Source: an uncultured Mycoplasmatota bacterium
GTDB taxonomy: Bacteria; Bacillota_I; Bacilli_A; RF39; UBA660
NCBI GenBank assembly: GCA_937944975.1
Contig: CALEBF010000012.1
Location: forward strand, 62,001-126,000
Direction of reading: 5' to 3'
Length of the DNA: 64,000 nt
A program made the translations under genes and the position numbers. This document shows positions 53,069 to 62,869 of the stretch, in pieces. Each line of letters begins with the position of its first letter. Within the stretch, counting starts at the first letter, position 1. The notes beneath the pieces are model-generated. The model did no database searches. It worked only from the letters and a program-made list of their open reading frames with translations, and was not told where the DNA came from.

Positions 53069-53183
53069 AAAAACACCTGCCTATCTTCCTATTCTTTTAC
53101 TATAGTAGATTATAACATAATTTCCAAAAATAGAAAACAATTTTTCTCAAAAAACATATAATAATTTAGAAAGGAGTATGCCT

Positions 53184-53543
53184 ATGAACTTTTACAACCC
53201 TTATTTTTCAATGGCACCTTATGCAAATATGGGAGCGAATGCTATGCGTGGTGGTTTATTCCGCGGACTTCTCCGAGGAACGAGTGGAATCAACTGGAGT
53301 TCTATTTTAAACAACACGCAAAGAACCCTCGGAATTATCAATCAGGCAATTCCTGTCGTAAAACAAATCACGCCTGTTATGCGGAATGCCAAGACCATGT
53401 TTCAAGTGATGAACGAATTTAAAAAAGTCGACAGCCCTGCACCGTCGACTTCTACATCTACCACAAATACGTCATCCCCTGATTCTATCAATACAACAGT
53501 TTCTAGTGTAACAACAGATAGTCAACCAACTTTTTTCTTGTAG
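53184..53543 (+). CDS. YqfQ-like (VrrA family) protein
   Basis: A 119-residue protein. The start is Asn/Tyr/Met-rich (NFYNPYFSMAPYANMG), followed by a Gly/Arg region (RGGLFRGLLRG), then the conserved-looking helix INWSSILNNTQRTLGIINQAIPVVKQ, and a Ser/Thr tail. YqfQ of Bacillus lies near trmK (yqfN), which is next door here, so synteny supports the assignment. Expression in sporulation is suggested by its Bacillus counterpart, not shown here. The ATG at 53184 has AAAGGAG seven bases before; an ATG at 53178 is too close. Confidence 0.65.
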   Translation: MNFYNPYFSMAPYANMGANAMRGGLFRGLLRGTSGINWSSILNNTQRTLGIINQAIPVVKQITPVMRNAKTMFQVMNEFKKVDSPAPSTSTSTTNTSSPDSINTTVSSVTTDSQPTFFL

Positions 53544-53567
53544 ACACCATCTGGTGTCTTTTATTTT
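53542..53567. terminator. Bidirectional terminator
   Basis: AGACACCA/TGGTGTCT stem followed by TTTTATTTT, between the yqfQ-like gene and the convergent trmK. Confidence 0.82.
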
Positions 53568-54220
53568 GGAAAACCAGCGATTCTTTTTTCTAAAAACGCA
53601 ACTCTCTTTTCCTGTTCCTTTCTCTTTTTCGAATGAGTTTCAGGCAAATGTGCAAGTAGTTTGCTTTCTTTTTCTAACATCCGCTTCAAATAAACAGGAT
53701 CGTGTTTTAGTAAGTATGGACCATATCGATACTCCATCTCTTGATAGGTCACTATACCTCGTTCCCATAAGATAATGACATAGGAAATCCCCTTTTCTTC
53801 CAATGCATGTTCCTCTCGAATACGAAATCCTAAACGTGTTACCTCTTTGCGAAGCGTCTCTAACTCTCGATTAGACTGTAATATCAAATGTTGAATCTTA
53901 CTCGTTTGTGGCGACGATAAAATATCCAAAATCGTCATCGTCCCCATTCCTGCAATCACAATATAACTTTCTTCTGTAACTTCGACACCATCCAATCCAG
54001 GTGCACAGACAACCTCAACTTCTTTCTGTACCTCATACTTATCGACATTCTCCCTGGCGCTTTGGAGTGCACAGTTATTTATATCACTTGCTACACATCG
54101 ACATTGCTTTTCCAAAGTTAGATAAATATCGAGAAGTGCGTGATCACAACCAATATCTAAAACATAAGAATTTTCAGGTATCATATTTGCAATCGTATTT
54201 AAACGCTTTGATAATTTCAT
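53561..54220 (-). CDS. trmK: tRNA (adenine22-N1)-methyltransferase TrmK
   Basis: A 219-residue SAM-dependent enzyme that methylates A22 in the D-arm of tRNA. The Rossmann core shows motif I VLDIGCDHALLDIYL, the acidic ASDINNCALQSA and the IVIAGMGTMTI motif IV, followed by a helical C-terminal domain. This matches Bacillus YqfN. It lies near rpoD and dnaG, as in Bacillus, although a TasA-like gene and a membrane protein gene now separate them. Confidence 0.92.
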   Translation of the reverse strand: MKLSKRLNTIANMIPENSYVLDIGCDHALLDIYLTLEKQCRCVASDINNCALQSARENVDKYEVQKEVEVVCAPGLDGVEVTEESYIVIAGMGTMTILDILSSPQTSKIQHLILQSNRELETLRKEVTRLGFRIREEHALEEKGISYVIILWERGIVTYQEMEYRYGPYLLKHDPVYLKRMLEKESKLLAHLPETHSKKRKEQEKRVAFLEKRIAGFPK

Positions 54221-54291
54221 ATACTACACCTCGTTTTTTTCATTATAGCATATTTTTATTTCATCAATCCATATTAATATTGGTGATTTCT

Positions 54292-54792
54292 ATGCGTTAT
54301 ATCAAAATGTTTTTCATCTATTCTATTTTAGGATACTTACTAGAAAGTTGTGTCGCTTTTATCTGTGGTTGGAATTTCGAAAGTGGTATCTTATTTGGTC
54401 CATGGACTCCTATTTACGGATTTGGTGCGATTTTAATTCATATTCTATCGCAATACTTGTTTTTACATCTACACCTCAATCGTATCATTGAAACAATCAT
54501 TGTTTTTTTCGCTATCACTATTTTACTTACAGTTTTAGAATGGTTTGGTGGAATATTAATTGAAGCAATATTTCATACTCATTTTTGGGACTATTCCAAT
54601 CATCCGTATCATATTGGTCCTTATGTCTCTCTTGCCATGAGTCTTCTTTGGGGATTCGGTTCCATCTTTTTCATCTATTTCATTGATCCAAAATTTAACA
54701 AATTATTTCAAACCCTTCCTAACTTGATTTTCCTTTTATTCACTCTCTTGTTTTTTATAGATATCATTATAACGTGGATATATAAAATTTAA
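54292..54792 (+). CDS. CmpB-like putative ABC transporter permease family membrane protein
   Basis: A 166-residue protein with four to five membrane segments. Family pattern: FFIYSILGYLLESCVAFICG, GPWTPIYGFGAI, and EWFGGILIEAIF...FWDYSNHP, as in the Firmicute family annotated putative ABC transporter permease. No ATPase partner is adjacent, so transport is only an annotation guess. The ATG at 54292 follows TTGGTGAT; the open frame upstream lies over trmK. Confidence 0.75.
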   Translation: MRYIKMFFIYSILGYLLESCVAFICGWNFESGILFGPWTPIYGFGAILIHILSQYLFLHLHLNRIIETIIVFFAITILLTVLEWFGGILIEAIFHTHFWDYSNHPYHIGPYVSLAMSLLWGFGSIFFIYFIDPKFNKLFQTLPNLIFLLFTLLFFIDIIITWIYKI

Positions 54793-54795
54793 AAA

Positions 54796-54820
54796 AATCT
54801 ATCTTACCGATAGATTTTTA
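54796..54820. terminator. Bidirectional terminator
   Basis: AATCTATC/GATAGATT stem with a five-base loop, flanked by A and T runs, between convergent genes. Confidence 0.82.
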
Positions 54821-55780
54821 TTATGATAACTGTGTTACAGAAATAGTTGCAATCGTTGAAGAAGGACGACTACTCCACTCGAAGTATGCACCACCAACAC
54901 CAAGGACAAATTCGCCTGTATTGTTCATAAGTGGTGATGTAGAAGGAACCGTAAATTCATATGAATAAATGTTTCCGCTTACCTTCCAACTTCCAGCAAC
55001 ATCTGTATAATCATAAGTACCTGATCCAGTACGTAATCCCAACTGTCCAGTCATCACAGTATTAAAAGTTCCATAATGTAATTCAACATCTACTCGATAA
55101 CTATGATTTGCCCTAAAAACTCCAGTTGTTAATCTTCCCCCAATCATAGCAGCTGTACTACCAGAATTATTCACAAGATTTATTTTATCTGTTCCAGAAA
55201 TAACGGCCTCGGTAGCATTGCTAAATGCCTGAAAATCTAATTTTTTCGGATATGACGTTCCACTACTATCAGTTTGCTCATAATCAAGGGTCAGCGTCAA
55301 CTGCTTATTTTGGCTTGGAAGACTTGTGGCGTCAATATCAAAATCAACTCTTACAATAAAAGTTTTCTCTTCTCCAGCCTCAATCACTTCACCTGTTACA
55401 ATATCATCTGTAGAAAATGTGATTGATGTTGGCTGTTTCTGATTCGCCGCATAAATACCATCGATCTTTTTTAACATAATTGGAAATGTACTATCATTTG
55501 CAACCACTACTCTATATTCTACATAACTTCCTGGCGCTTCTAGTCCAACTTCAAAAGTTGCAGTTAGTTTGTTAGTGCCAACAGAAGCTTTAACTGTTTT
55601 TGCATTATGTAATACATTTTCTGTAATGCTTTTAATATACACATTAAAATTACTTGTGATGTTACTTGTTCCAGTAATTCTCAAATTGCTTGCCAATAGA
55701 GCATATCCTATACTCATAAATCCTACAAGGGTAAGAACACTTAGTAGAATCGTTCTTCTTCTCCGATTGCGATATCTCAT
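54821..55780 (-). CDS. Two-domain TasA-like surface protein
   Basis: A 319-residue preprotein related to that encoded at 35964. A very basic start (RYRNRRRR) precedes the SipW-type signal with IGYALLASNLRITGTSNIT. The TasA-like domain follows (to about 165), then the shared C-terminal domain (GGRLTTGVFRANHSYRVDVELH, AGSWKVSGNIYSYEFTV, GEFVLGVGGAYFEW). The ATG at 55780 has GGAGTGA before it. It has its own strong promoter, far from the peptidase gene, so SipW must act in trans. It interrupts the usual trmK-rpoD neighbourhood. Confidence 0.8.
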   Translation of the reverse strand: MRYRNRRRRTILLSVLTLVGFMSIGYALLASNLRITGTSNITSNFNVYIKSITENVLHNAKTVKASVGTNKLTATFEVGLEAPGSYVEYRVVVANDSTFPIMLKKIDGIYAANQKQPTSITFSTDDIVTGEVIEAGEEKTFIVRVDFDIDATSLPSQNKQLTLTLDYEQTDSSGTSYPKKLDFQAFSNATEAVISGTDKINLVNNSGSTAAMIGGRLTTGVFRANHSYRVDVELHYGTFNTVMTGQLGLRTGSGTYDYTDVAGSWKVSGNIYSYEFTVPSTSPLMNNTGEFVLGVGGAYFEWSSRPSSTIATISVTQLS

Positions 55781-55825
55781 TTTCTTCACTCCTGTCATCT
55801 TCGAATTTTATATCTAGACATATTC

Positions 55826-55854
55826 ATTATAATAAGATTTTTGCAACTTTGCAA
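55826..55854 (-). promoter_or_regulatory. SigmaA-type promoter of the TasA-like gene at 54821
   Basis: On the minus strand TTGCAA (55854-55849), 17 bases, TATAAT (55831-55826). Confidence 0.8.
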
Positions 55855-55870
55855 TACCATGTTTCTAACA

Positions 55871-55897
55871 AAAAAGAGAGTATGTTTCTCTCTTTTT
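55871..55897 (-). terminator. Terminator of dnaG-rpoD
   Basis: AAAAAGAGAG/CTCTCTTTTT stem with a seven-base loop, overlapping the rpoD stop. Confidence 0.78.
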
Positions 55898-56996
55898 AAT
55901 CTCCCATATAATCTTTTAATTTACGAGAACGAGACGGATGTCTTAATTTTCGTAATGCTTTTGCTTCGATCTGTCGTATACGTTCCCTCGTAACACCGAA
56001 CATCTGCCCTACTTCTTCTAGTGTTCTACTTTTACCATCTTCTAATCCAAAGCGTAATCGAATGACTCTTTCTTCACGTTCTGTAAGTGTCAATAACACT
56101 TCTGCAATTTCATCTTTTAATAATTCATTCGTCGCATATTCTTCTGGACTCATGTTGTGCTCATCTGGAACGAAATCACCTAAGTGGGAATCGTCTTCTT
56201 CACCAATTGGAGTTTCTAAACTAACTGGTTCTTGACTAATTTTATAAATATCACGAATTTTATCAACAGACATATTCATCTTTTTAGCAAGTTCCTCTTC
56301 TGTCGGTTCACGATTTAATTCAAGCGTTAATTGTCTTTGAATTCGCGCTAATTTATTAATTGTCTCAACCATGTGAACAGGAACACGAATCGTACGAGCT
56401 TGATCTGCGATTGCTCTTGTAATTGCTTGACGAATCCACCAAGTAGCATACGTTGAAAATTTAAATCCTTTCGTAACATCAAACTTTTCAACGGCTTTCA
56501 TAAGTCCGATATTTCCTTCTTGAATCAAATCTAAAAACAACATTCCACGACCTACATATCGTTTTGCAATCGATACGACAAGACGTAAGTTTGCCTCTGC
56601 TAAAATTGTCTTTGCTTGTTCGTCTCCTGCTGCAATACGATCAGATAATTCTAACTCTTCTTCCATTGTCAACAGTTTAATTTGACCAATCTCTTTTAGG
56701 TACATACGTACAGGATCATTAATCGTAAGATCTTTTGTTAGAGTGTTATCATCTAATATAATTTGATCCATGCTAGATTGTTTTGGATTTCCTCCACCTT
56801 CTCCTGCTTCTTCTTCCGTAACAATCGCAATACTATTCTCACTAAATACTGTATAAAGATCATCTAGAGAATCTGCATCCAAGTCGAGTCCTTTCAAAGC
56901 TTGTGCTAATTGTTCATATGTGATAAAACCTTTTTCTTTTCCTTTTTTTACTAATTCTTTTTTTCTTTCTTCAAACGATTTGATTTCATTTATCAT
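55896..56996 (-). CDS. rpoD: RNA polymerase primary sigma factor (SigA/RpoD)
   Basis: A 366-residue sigma-70. Region 1.1 is replaced by a short acidic domain ([16 protein letters not shown] at the start), region 1.2-2 has [22 protein letters not shown] [20 protein letters not shown], the -10 reading [14 protein letters not shown], and region 4.2 has the -35 helix [21 protein letters not shown]. Its start overlaps the end of dnaG by four bases. Length equals that of Bacillus SigA. It should recognise the TTGACA/TATAAT promoters listed here. Confidence 0.98.
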   Translation of the reverse strand: MINEIKSFEERKKELVKKGKEKGFITYEQLAQALKGLDLDADSLDDLYTVFSENSIAIVTEEEAGEGGGNPKQSSMDQIILDDNTLTKDLTINDPVRMYLKEIGQIKLLTMEEELELSDRIAAGDEQAKTILAEANLRLVVSIAKRYVGRGMLFLDLIQEGNIGLMKAVEKFDVTKGFKFSTYATWWIRQAITRAIADQARTIRVPVHMVETINKLARIQRQLTLELNREPTEEELAKKMNMSVDKIRDIYKISQEPVSLETPIGEEDDSHLGDFVPDEHNMSPEEYATNELLKDEIAEVLLTLTEREERVIRLRFGLEDGKSRTLEEVGQMFGVTRERIRQIEAKALRKLRHPSRSRKLKDYMGD

Positions 56997-58744
56997 ATTG
57001 CCTCTTCCTTTCTTTTTAATTCCACAATTTTTTCAGCGTACTTTGCCTTCTTCATTGGATCAACTTCTTCTTTCAAACGAATTTTCATGCGATCAATCTC
57101 ATACTGAATATTATATTGCTGAATTGCCTTTATGTAATCGTCTATTTCCTCCGTTGAATAAGTATCTTTCAAATCTAGTGACGCAATTTTTCCAACAGTT
57201 GCCATCAACTTAGGCTTATCTGCTATGCTCGTCAAAAAATCAGCTTCGTTCATTTCGCGATATGTCTTATAATAAAAACTAATTTCTCTCGCGAGAAAGC
57301 GATACTCTTCTGTTGGCATACACGCCACTTTTTTCTGATACATCTTGATGACATCTGCACTACGCAACATATAAAAAATTAAATTACGCTCTGCTTGTTC
57401 TGTTTTTGAAACTTTTTTGGTCATTTGTCCGGTCACTTTTTGTGGCGCCATCGGTATTTCAATCGTGCTTTCTTTCTGGTCTAACTTTTCCTTTAAAAAT
57501 TCAACAGTAAGTCCAGAATCATCAGCTAATTTTTGCAGCGTTAATTCTCTTAATACTTCGTCATCTACTTTAGATACTTCCTCGATCATGTCATTGACAT
57601 AATTTGCAAGATCCATGCTGTTTTGTAAATCTCTATGATGTTTATAGTATAGCATTTTAAAATCAAGCACATTCATCGGTTGTTCTAATTTTCTTTCGAA
57701 TTGCTCTTTACCATATTTTTGGATATATTCATCTGGATCTAGATTCTCTTCCAATCTCACAATCTTCGGAACAACGCCTATTGCTAACAACTCGTTGGAA
57801 CATGCATAAGTTGCCTTTTCTCCTGCAGCATCTCCATCGAAACATAGAATGACTTCTTTTGCCATTTTTTTAATTGCAAGAGCTTGCTCTTTCGTAACGG
57901 CAGTTCCCATTGTTGCAATCGCATTTTTAACATCGATTGTAAAAGCACGGATTACATCCATAAATCCTTCCATCACAATCACTCTATTTTTTTGTCTTGC
58001 GATATCTTTTGCTCGATGATAGTTATAAAGGAGTTCTCCTTTTTTGAAAATTTCCGTTTCTTTTGTATTGATATATTTAAAATCTTTCCCTGGCTTATGA
58101 ATTCGGCCAGAAAATCCAACAATTCTCCCGTTCATATCGCAAAGTGGGAACATAATACGATCATAATAAATATCTGTAAAACCATATTCATTTTGTATCA
58201 CAAGTCCACTACGTAATAAGTCTTTGTCAGAATATCCTTTTTTACGAAGCATGTTTGTCAGTTGCTCTCTTTTTTGAAAAGAATACCCAATTCTAAACTC
58301 CTTAATTACATCATCGTTGATATTTCTATCGTGCAAATACTCTTTTGCTGCCTGTCCACTTTCTGTATTCAAATGGTTTTGATAACACTTTAAAGCAAAT
58401 TCGTAGATGTCGTAAAGCTCTTGATTCGTCGTATGCACATGATGACTCTTAATGTGAAGATCGACAGCAATCCCAGCCCGGTCTGCAACTTTCTGTACTG
58501 CTTCTGGAAACGATATATTTTCATAGTCCATCAAAAAATTAAATACATTTCCTGTCGCTCCACAACTGAAACAAGTGTAAATTTGTTTTTCGCGAGAAAC
58601 ACTCATACTAGGCGAATGATCATCGTGAAAGGGACATACCCCAAAAAAGTTTTTTCCCTTTTGTGTCAGTGGAAGATATCCTGAAATCACATCGACAATA
58701 TCGACGCTGCTACGAATCTGATTAATTTCTTCTGTCTGCAGCAT
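56993..58744 (-). CDS. dnaG: DNA primase
   Basis: A 583-residue primase that makes RNA primers. The N-terminal CHC2 zinc ribbon is present (C37, H40, C58, C61 in [14 protein letters not shown] and [10 protein letters not shown]). The TOPRIM core carries [13 protein letters not shown] and [13 protein letters not shown]-terminal helicase-binding domain follows. The arrangement dnaG then rpoD with a four-base overlap is conserved across Bacillota. Confidence 0.97.
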   Translation of the reverse strand: MLQTEEINQIRSSVDIVDVISGYLPLTQKGKNFFGVCPFHDDHSPSMSVSREKQIYTCFSCGATGNVFNFLMDYENISFPEAVQKVADRAGIAVDLHIKSHHVHTTNQELYDIYEFALKCYQNHLNTESGQAAKEYLHDRNINDDVIKEFRIGYSFQKREQLTNMLRKKGYSDKDLLRSGLVIQNEYGFTDIYYDRIMFPLCDMNGRIVGFSGRIHKPGKDFKYINTKETEIFKKGELLYNYHRAKDIARQKNRVIVMEGFMDVIRAFTIDVKNAIATMGTAVTKEQALAIKKMAKEVILCFDGDAAGEKATYACSNELLAIGVVPKIVRLEENLDPDEYIQKYGKEQFERKLEQPMNVLDFKMLYYKHHRDLQNSMDLANYVNDMIEEVSKVDDEVLRELTLQKLADDSGLTVEFLKEKLDQKESTIEIPMAPQKVTGQMTKKVSKTEQAERNLIFYMLRSADVIKMYQKKVACMPTEEYRFLAREISFYYKTYREMNEADFLTSIADKPKLMATVGKIASLDLKDTYSTEEIDDYIKAIQQYNIQYEIDRMKIRLKEEVDPMKKAKYAEKIVELKRKEEAI

Positions 58745-58836
58745 ACTTCCACCCCCATATTATATATATACGACAAAAAAACTCATTTTCCTTTTTTTAT
58801 ACATATATTTTTTACTTTTTTGGTAAAAACATGCCT

Positions 58837-58864
58837 ATTATACCATTATTCTCTACTTTTTCAA
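58837..58864 (-). promoter_or_regulatory. SigmaA-type promoter of dnaG-rpoD
   Basis: On the minus strand TTGAAA (58864-58859), 16 bases, TATAAT (58842-58837). Confidence 0.75.
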
Positions 58865-58888
58865 AGAAAAAAAGCACATTCGTGCTTT
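58864..58888 (-). terminator. Terminator after uvsE
   Basis: AAAGCAC/GTGCTTT stem with a four-base loop; the minus strand continues with seven T residues. Between 58889 and 59015 I see no gene I can support. Confidence 0.72.
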
Positions 58889-59015
58889 ATTCCATATTTA
58901 ATTTACATTTAAAGTATAAACTGTATATTCACTTCTTTCTAGCGCTTATATCCATCAACTAATCTAGCAGTACAATTGCTTGGAATGGGAATCAATAGCA
59001 AAAGAACAATTTTTG

Positions 59016-59969
59016 TTACTTTTTGTCCTGACACAAAAATAAAGTTGTTCCGTCTAATACATAATTATTAAAACGTAATTGGCGAACAAGGCGAAACAGT
59101 GCTTCATCTTTCTTTTTTGCTTCAATCATAAGATCGACATCTCTTTCATATTGTTTTAATAGCTCGACAAAATCGATAAAATGTCCTATCTCAATATAAT
59201 CATGATGACTTCTAAAATCTCGTGCACTGGAGGGAGACGAAAAATGTATCTTTGGTACCAAATTTTCTTTTTTCCAAGTCTCATAAATTTTAGGGAGTAA
59301 CATTGTAATAGATGTTTTCGATGGATTGCAAAGGTGATGATGATAATCTAAAACCATAGGTATTTCTAACATTCGACATACTTCAAGTACATCTTCTGCA
59401 TGGTATAGTTTATCGTCATTTTCCAAGATAATTTTAGATTGTACTTTTGGATTCAAAGAGCGAAATACCTTCATGAATCGATTCATTCCAGCTTTCTTTC
59501 CATAAGTACCTCCTCCCATGTGCAATACCAACTTCATCTCAATTCCCATAAGTTCCATTATCTTCACATGATGATTTAAAAGCCTAATACTGGCATCTAC
59601 AACGTCATTATGAATACTATTAATTACACAATATTGATCCGGGTGCATATCAACGCGAATATGATAATCACGGATCAATTCTCCTATTTTTTTGTATCTT
59701 TCTTTATACTGTTCGTAAAAATCGTAATGCACTTTGGGATGAGTTGCAAGAGGGATTAAATTAGATGTTAAACGATAAAAATGAATTTTATTTTTATAAT
59801 TATAGTATAAAATTTTTTCAAGTGCATCAAAATTAGATAGGATTATTTTGTGGAGTTGTGCATTTCCCAATTCTGATCCTAACATTTGATACCTTGTATA
59901 CGTCATTGTATGAGAGGAAGTAATATCAAGTGTAATTGGGAGTGCAACATAGCCTAAATTTATTTTCAT
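59016..59969 (-). CDS. uvsE: UV damage endonuclease UvsE/UVDE
   Basis: A 317-residue TIM-barrel endonuclease that nicks 5' of UV photoproducts. The barrel shows LGYVALPITL, YRLTSNLIPLATHP, RVDMHPDQYCVIN, LVLHMGGGTYGKK, IILENDD and PMVLDYHHHLCNP; the His, Glu and Asp residues of these strands bind the metals. In spore-forming Bacillus the homologue helps repair spore DNA damage. CAGGTGATACT precedes the ATG. Only 40 bases separate it from the divergent gene at 60010. Confidence 0.94.
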   Translation of the reverse strand: MKINLGYVALPITLDITSSHTMTYTRYQMLGSELGNAQLHKIILSNFDALEKILYYNYKNKIHFYRLTSNLIPLATHPKVHYDFYEQYKERYKKIGELIRDYHIRVDMHPDQYCVINSIHNDVVDASIRLLNHHVKIMELMGIEMKLVLHMGGGTYGKKAGMNRFMKVFRSLNPKVQSKIILENDDKLYHAEDVLEVCRMLEIPMVLDYHHHLCNPSKTSITMLLPKIYETWKKENLVPKIHFSSPSSARDFRSHHDYIEIGHFIDFVELLKQYERDVDLMIEAKKKDEALFRLVRQLRFNNYVLDGTTLFLCQDKK

Positions 59970-60009
59970 AGTATCACCTGTTGATAGTATGGTTAGAAAG
60001 GAATTTTTT

Positions 60010-60546
60010 ATGAAACAAAAGAAAAAAATATGGCTTTATATCATCGGTACGTTTTTACTGGCTTTCCCATTTCATTTCGGATACGATATATTTCCAAACC
60101 CTATAAGTGCGATCTTTTTTCCGGTTAATGAAAGTATTTGGGAACATATGAAAATGCTATTTACTACCTATCTTTGGTTTGGTGTAATCGAATACCCACT
60201 ATTAAAATATTTCCATCAAGAAACAAAAAACGAATGGTTTTCTTTATGGGTGTGTTCTTTACTCATCATTCCAATCTTCTTGCTTTTATTTTTACCAATA
60301 TACTCTATATTTGGAGAACAAATGATAATAACAATCATTTTGATGTTTCTTGCAATTGCGATTACAAAATGGATCCAATTTCAACTATTAGAACGTGTAC
60401 AAGGATATAGAGATTTAAACATCCTAACACTTATACTTGTTATGATAAGTTATCTAGCCTTTGCTCTTTTGACATTCTATCCGCCAAAGGCAAGTTTATT
60501 TCGAGATCCACAAAATGATACATATGGCATTACAGAAAAAAGATAA
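60010..60546 (+). CDS. DUF6512-type membrane protein
   Basis: A 178-residue protein with five predicted membrane segments. The loop PNPISAIFFPVNESIWEHMKMLF carries the NESIWEHMK signature seen in this Firmicute family, which is of unknown function. A hydrophilic tail follows the last segment. AGAAAGGAA precedes the ATG at 60010; an in-frame start at 59989 lies before that site. It is a single-gene unit with a strong terminator. Confidence 0.75.
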   Translation: MKQKKKIWLYIIGTFLLAFPFHFGYDIFPNPISAIFFPVNESIWEHMKMLFTTYLWFGVIEYPLLKYFHQETKNEWFSLWVCSLLIIPIFLLLFLPIYSIFGEQMIITIILMFLAIAITKWIQFQLLERVQGYRDLNILTLILVMISYLAFALLTFYPPKASLFRDPQNDTYGITEKR

Positions 60547-60566
60547 GAAGATTTCTTATCTTTTTA
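60541..60566 (+). terminator. Terminator of the DUF6512 gene
   Basis: AGATAAGAA/TTCTTATCT stem with a three-base loop followed by a T run. Confidence 0.82.
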
Positions 60567-60694
60567 GTTTATCAACAATTAAAATATTTCAATTATAGAA
60601 TGAGTACCCAAAAATAAAAACAGTTGATAAATGGTTGTGTTTCATTTCATTCTGCTAAGAAAATTTCTTTCAGTTAATATTATTTCATATCATA

Positions 60695-60726
60695 AAACGG
60701 TAAACAACTTTTGTCATTTACCGTTT
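60695..60726 (-). terminator. Possible terminator of comEC
   Basis: AAACGGTAAA/TTTACCGTTT ten-base inverted repeat with a 12-base loop; the minus strand continues TTTTATG. It lies about 70 bases beyond the comEC stop. Confidence 0.5.
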
Positions 60727-60730
60727 CCGA

Positions 60731-60742
60731 GAACGTACGTTC
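60731..60742. promoter_or_regulatory. LexA-like palindrome
   Basis: GAACGTACGTTC is a perfect 12-base palindrome with the GAAC-N4-GTTC core of Firmicute LexA operators, but the flanks do not complete CGAAC/GTTCG and no promoter or gene start lies next to it. Confidence 0.3.
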
Positions 60743-60796
60743 CCAATCTATATGAACGCCAACCACAAGCGATTAGCGGCTTGATGATGATTCGAA

Positions 60797-62869
60797 CTAA
60801 AAAACGATAGAAAAATTCCCGTCCGTATCAGTTCGAATCACTTTACTACCATAGTGACGATATCTTTCGATTACTTCAGTTGCAGGATGGCCATAATGAT
60901 TGTTACGTCCGACAGAAATAAGTGCATATTTGGGTCGTATATTACGAACAAATTCATTTGTAGAACTCGTCTTTGACCCATGATGTCCTACTTTTAATAT
61001 ATCCACATTAGGAAGATTATATTCCCTTAACAACCATTTTTCACCCATTGCATCTACATCTCCCATCCATAGAATATGTTTTTTTCTGATTTTCGTGTAG
61101 ACAATTAAACTATTTCTGTTTTCTTCCATATCATATCTGGAAAATATATAAAATTTGTGACAGTTTAATGTGATTTTATGATTTGTACACGAAACGATAG
61201 GAATACTTTTTTCATTTGCTCTTATTTTAATTTCCTTTTCTATTTCGCTATCAGAGGCATGGTTCATTAAAATAGTTCCTACAGGTATTTTTTCTAACAG
61301 TGACAACACATTCCCAGCATGATCATAGTCTCCATGCGTTAAAATTAACGTATGAATGCGCGTCACTCCAACTGCTTTAAAATAAGGAACGAGTACTGAT
61401 TGGGCCATGTCGTAATCTTCTCTTCTCTTTTGCCAAGACTCTGTTTTATACGATAACTTTCCTCCGGTATCAATCATCACAGCTTCTTTCGAATGAGGTA
61501 AAATCAGAAAAGATGCATCTCCTTGTCCAACATCTATCATATGAAATTGAGCAAATGGCGAGAACCACAATTTCATATAGTGATAGCCCAATAAAAGAGG
61601 CAATAAAACAATGCCATAGTATCGCTGCGTACGAATAAGATGTATATGGTAAAAAAACATAACATAATAAATGACAATATAACATATTGTTGGTTTTGCA
61701 AACCAAACGATCCCGATATCTACTTCCGCACACATCAATAATAGTGATTGAAATATCGTTTGTAGAATTTGAAAAATATGCATCATCGGAGAAAATACGA
61801 TTGTAATAAGTGCACACGGAAATAAAATCATTGTTACAATAGGTACGAAAATAATATTAAAAATTGGAGACAAGAAGTTAAGCTCATAAAAGTGAAACAT
61901 ACTAATAGGAGTGCTTACGAAAAAAATAAAAATAGGTAGTTTCCACCACATTCCCTTTTGAAATTGCAAAAATCCCCCATAATAAATGAGAAAAAAACTA
62001 ATTCCAAAGCTGAATTGAAATCCGATATGATAAATAATCCAAGGGTTTATAAAAAGAACAATGGCAAGTGTCATACAAAATAAATCAAGTGTACTACACT
62101 CCATTTGAAAATAATCTTTGATCGACTGTAACAGAAAAAAAATAAAAACACGAAGAACTGAGGGTGTAAAACCGACAACTATAGAGTATCCTGAAACAAT
62201 AAATAGAATAACTGCATTTTGAACATTTTTATTTTTGCATGTAATCAAATATCGTATCCCGGCAATCAACACGTGAAAATGCAATCCAGAGACGGAAAAA
62301 AGATGTTGAATTCCGATTTTCTGAATAGCATCTTTCTCCTTTTCTTCTACTCCGTCTAGATTTCCGAACAAAAAAGCTTGTAGATATGGTGTGTTAGACT
62401 TATACAAATTGTCATATATTTTCTCTTTTACCTTATAAAAGAATGAAGGTGGATTCGGATGAATTTTGTAACTTGTCCCCTCAATTTGATAAAAGATTCC
62501 TATCGAACGCAAATAATCACGATATTGGAACAACATTTTATTTCCATTTTTAGAAGGTATATTACGTATTCCTGAAACCGTTACTTTCATTCCTAGGCAC
62601 ACGTTCTCTTTCAAATCATTCTTTTCTTCTTTTGATGAAATTGTAATATAAAATTGATATTTCTTCTCCTTTGTTTTTAAGGTGCCCTTCCATAAATTCC
62701 CATCGATTTCATACGACATCAGAATTCCTGTTTCCTCTATTTTCTGATCACGATCTATTAAATGTGTTTCATGGCGTACTAAAATACCATATACAATAGA
62801 AATCAATAAGATACACCATATATATTTACTATATCGTGATATATGGTGCGATTTTTTGGTAAGAGGCAT
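60797..62869 (-). CDS. comEC: DNA uptake channel ComEC/Rec2
   Basis: A 690-residue membrane protein. N-terminal part: two membrane segments and an OB-like domain (about 40-120). Middle: the Competence domain with about eight segments (HLFSVSGLHFHVLIAGIRYL). C-terminus: metallo-beta-lactamase-like domain, MIDVGQGDASFLI, the LTHGDYDHAGN zinc motif and VDILKVGHHGS. It transports single-stranded DNA across the membrane during transformation. The ATG lies 41 bases inside comEA behind AAAGGA. The gene appears intact. Confidence 0.93.
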   Translation of the reverse strand: MPLTKKSHHISRYSKYIWCILLISIVYGILVRHETHLIDRDQKIEETGILMSYEIDGNLWKGTLKTKEKKYQFYITISSKEEKNDLKENVCLGMKVTVSGIRNIPSKNGNKMLFQYRDYLRSIGIFYQIEGTSYKIHPNPPSFFYKVKEKIYDNLYKSNTPYLQAFLFGNLDGVEEKEKDAIQKIGIQHLFSVSGLHFHVLIAGIRYLITCKNKNVQNAVILFIVSGYSIVVGFTPSVLRVFIFFLLQSIKDYFQMECSTLDLFCMTLAIVLFINPWIIYHIGFQFSFGISFFLIYYGGFLQFQKGMWWKLPIFIFFVSTPISMFHFYELNFLSPIFNIIFVPIVTMILFPCALITIVFSPMMHIFQILQTIFQSLLLMCAEVDIGIVWFAKPTICYIVIYYVMFFYHIHLIRTQRYYGIVLLPLLLGYHYMKLWFSPFAQFHMIDVGQGDASFLILPHSKEAVMIDTGGKLSYKTESWQKRREDYDMAQSVLVPYFKAVGVTRIHTLILTHGDYDHAGNVLSLLEKIPVGTILMNHASDSEIEKEIKIRANEKSIPIVSCTNHKITLNCHKFYIFSRYDMEENRNSLIVYTKIRKKHILWMGDVDAMGEKWLLREYNLPNVDILKVGHHGSKTSSTNEFVRNIRPKYALISVGRNNHYGHPATEVIERYRHYGSKVIRTDTDGNFSIVF

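Noticed and set aside
58920..59030. Minus-strand 31-codon frame ending IPIPSNCTARLVDGYKR after uvsE
   Set aside because: Needs a GTG start inside uvsE without a ribosome site; too short to support.
60740..60796. tRNA-like piece containing GATTCGAAC
   Set aside because: No acceptor stem, D-arm or anticodon arm can be folded around it.
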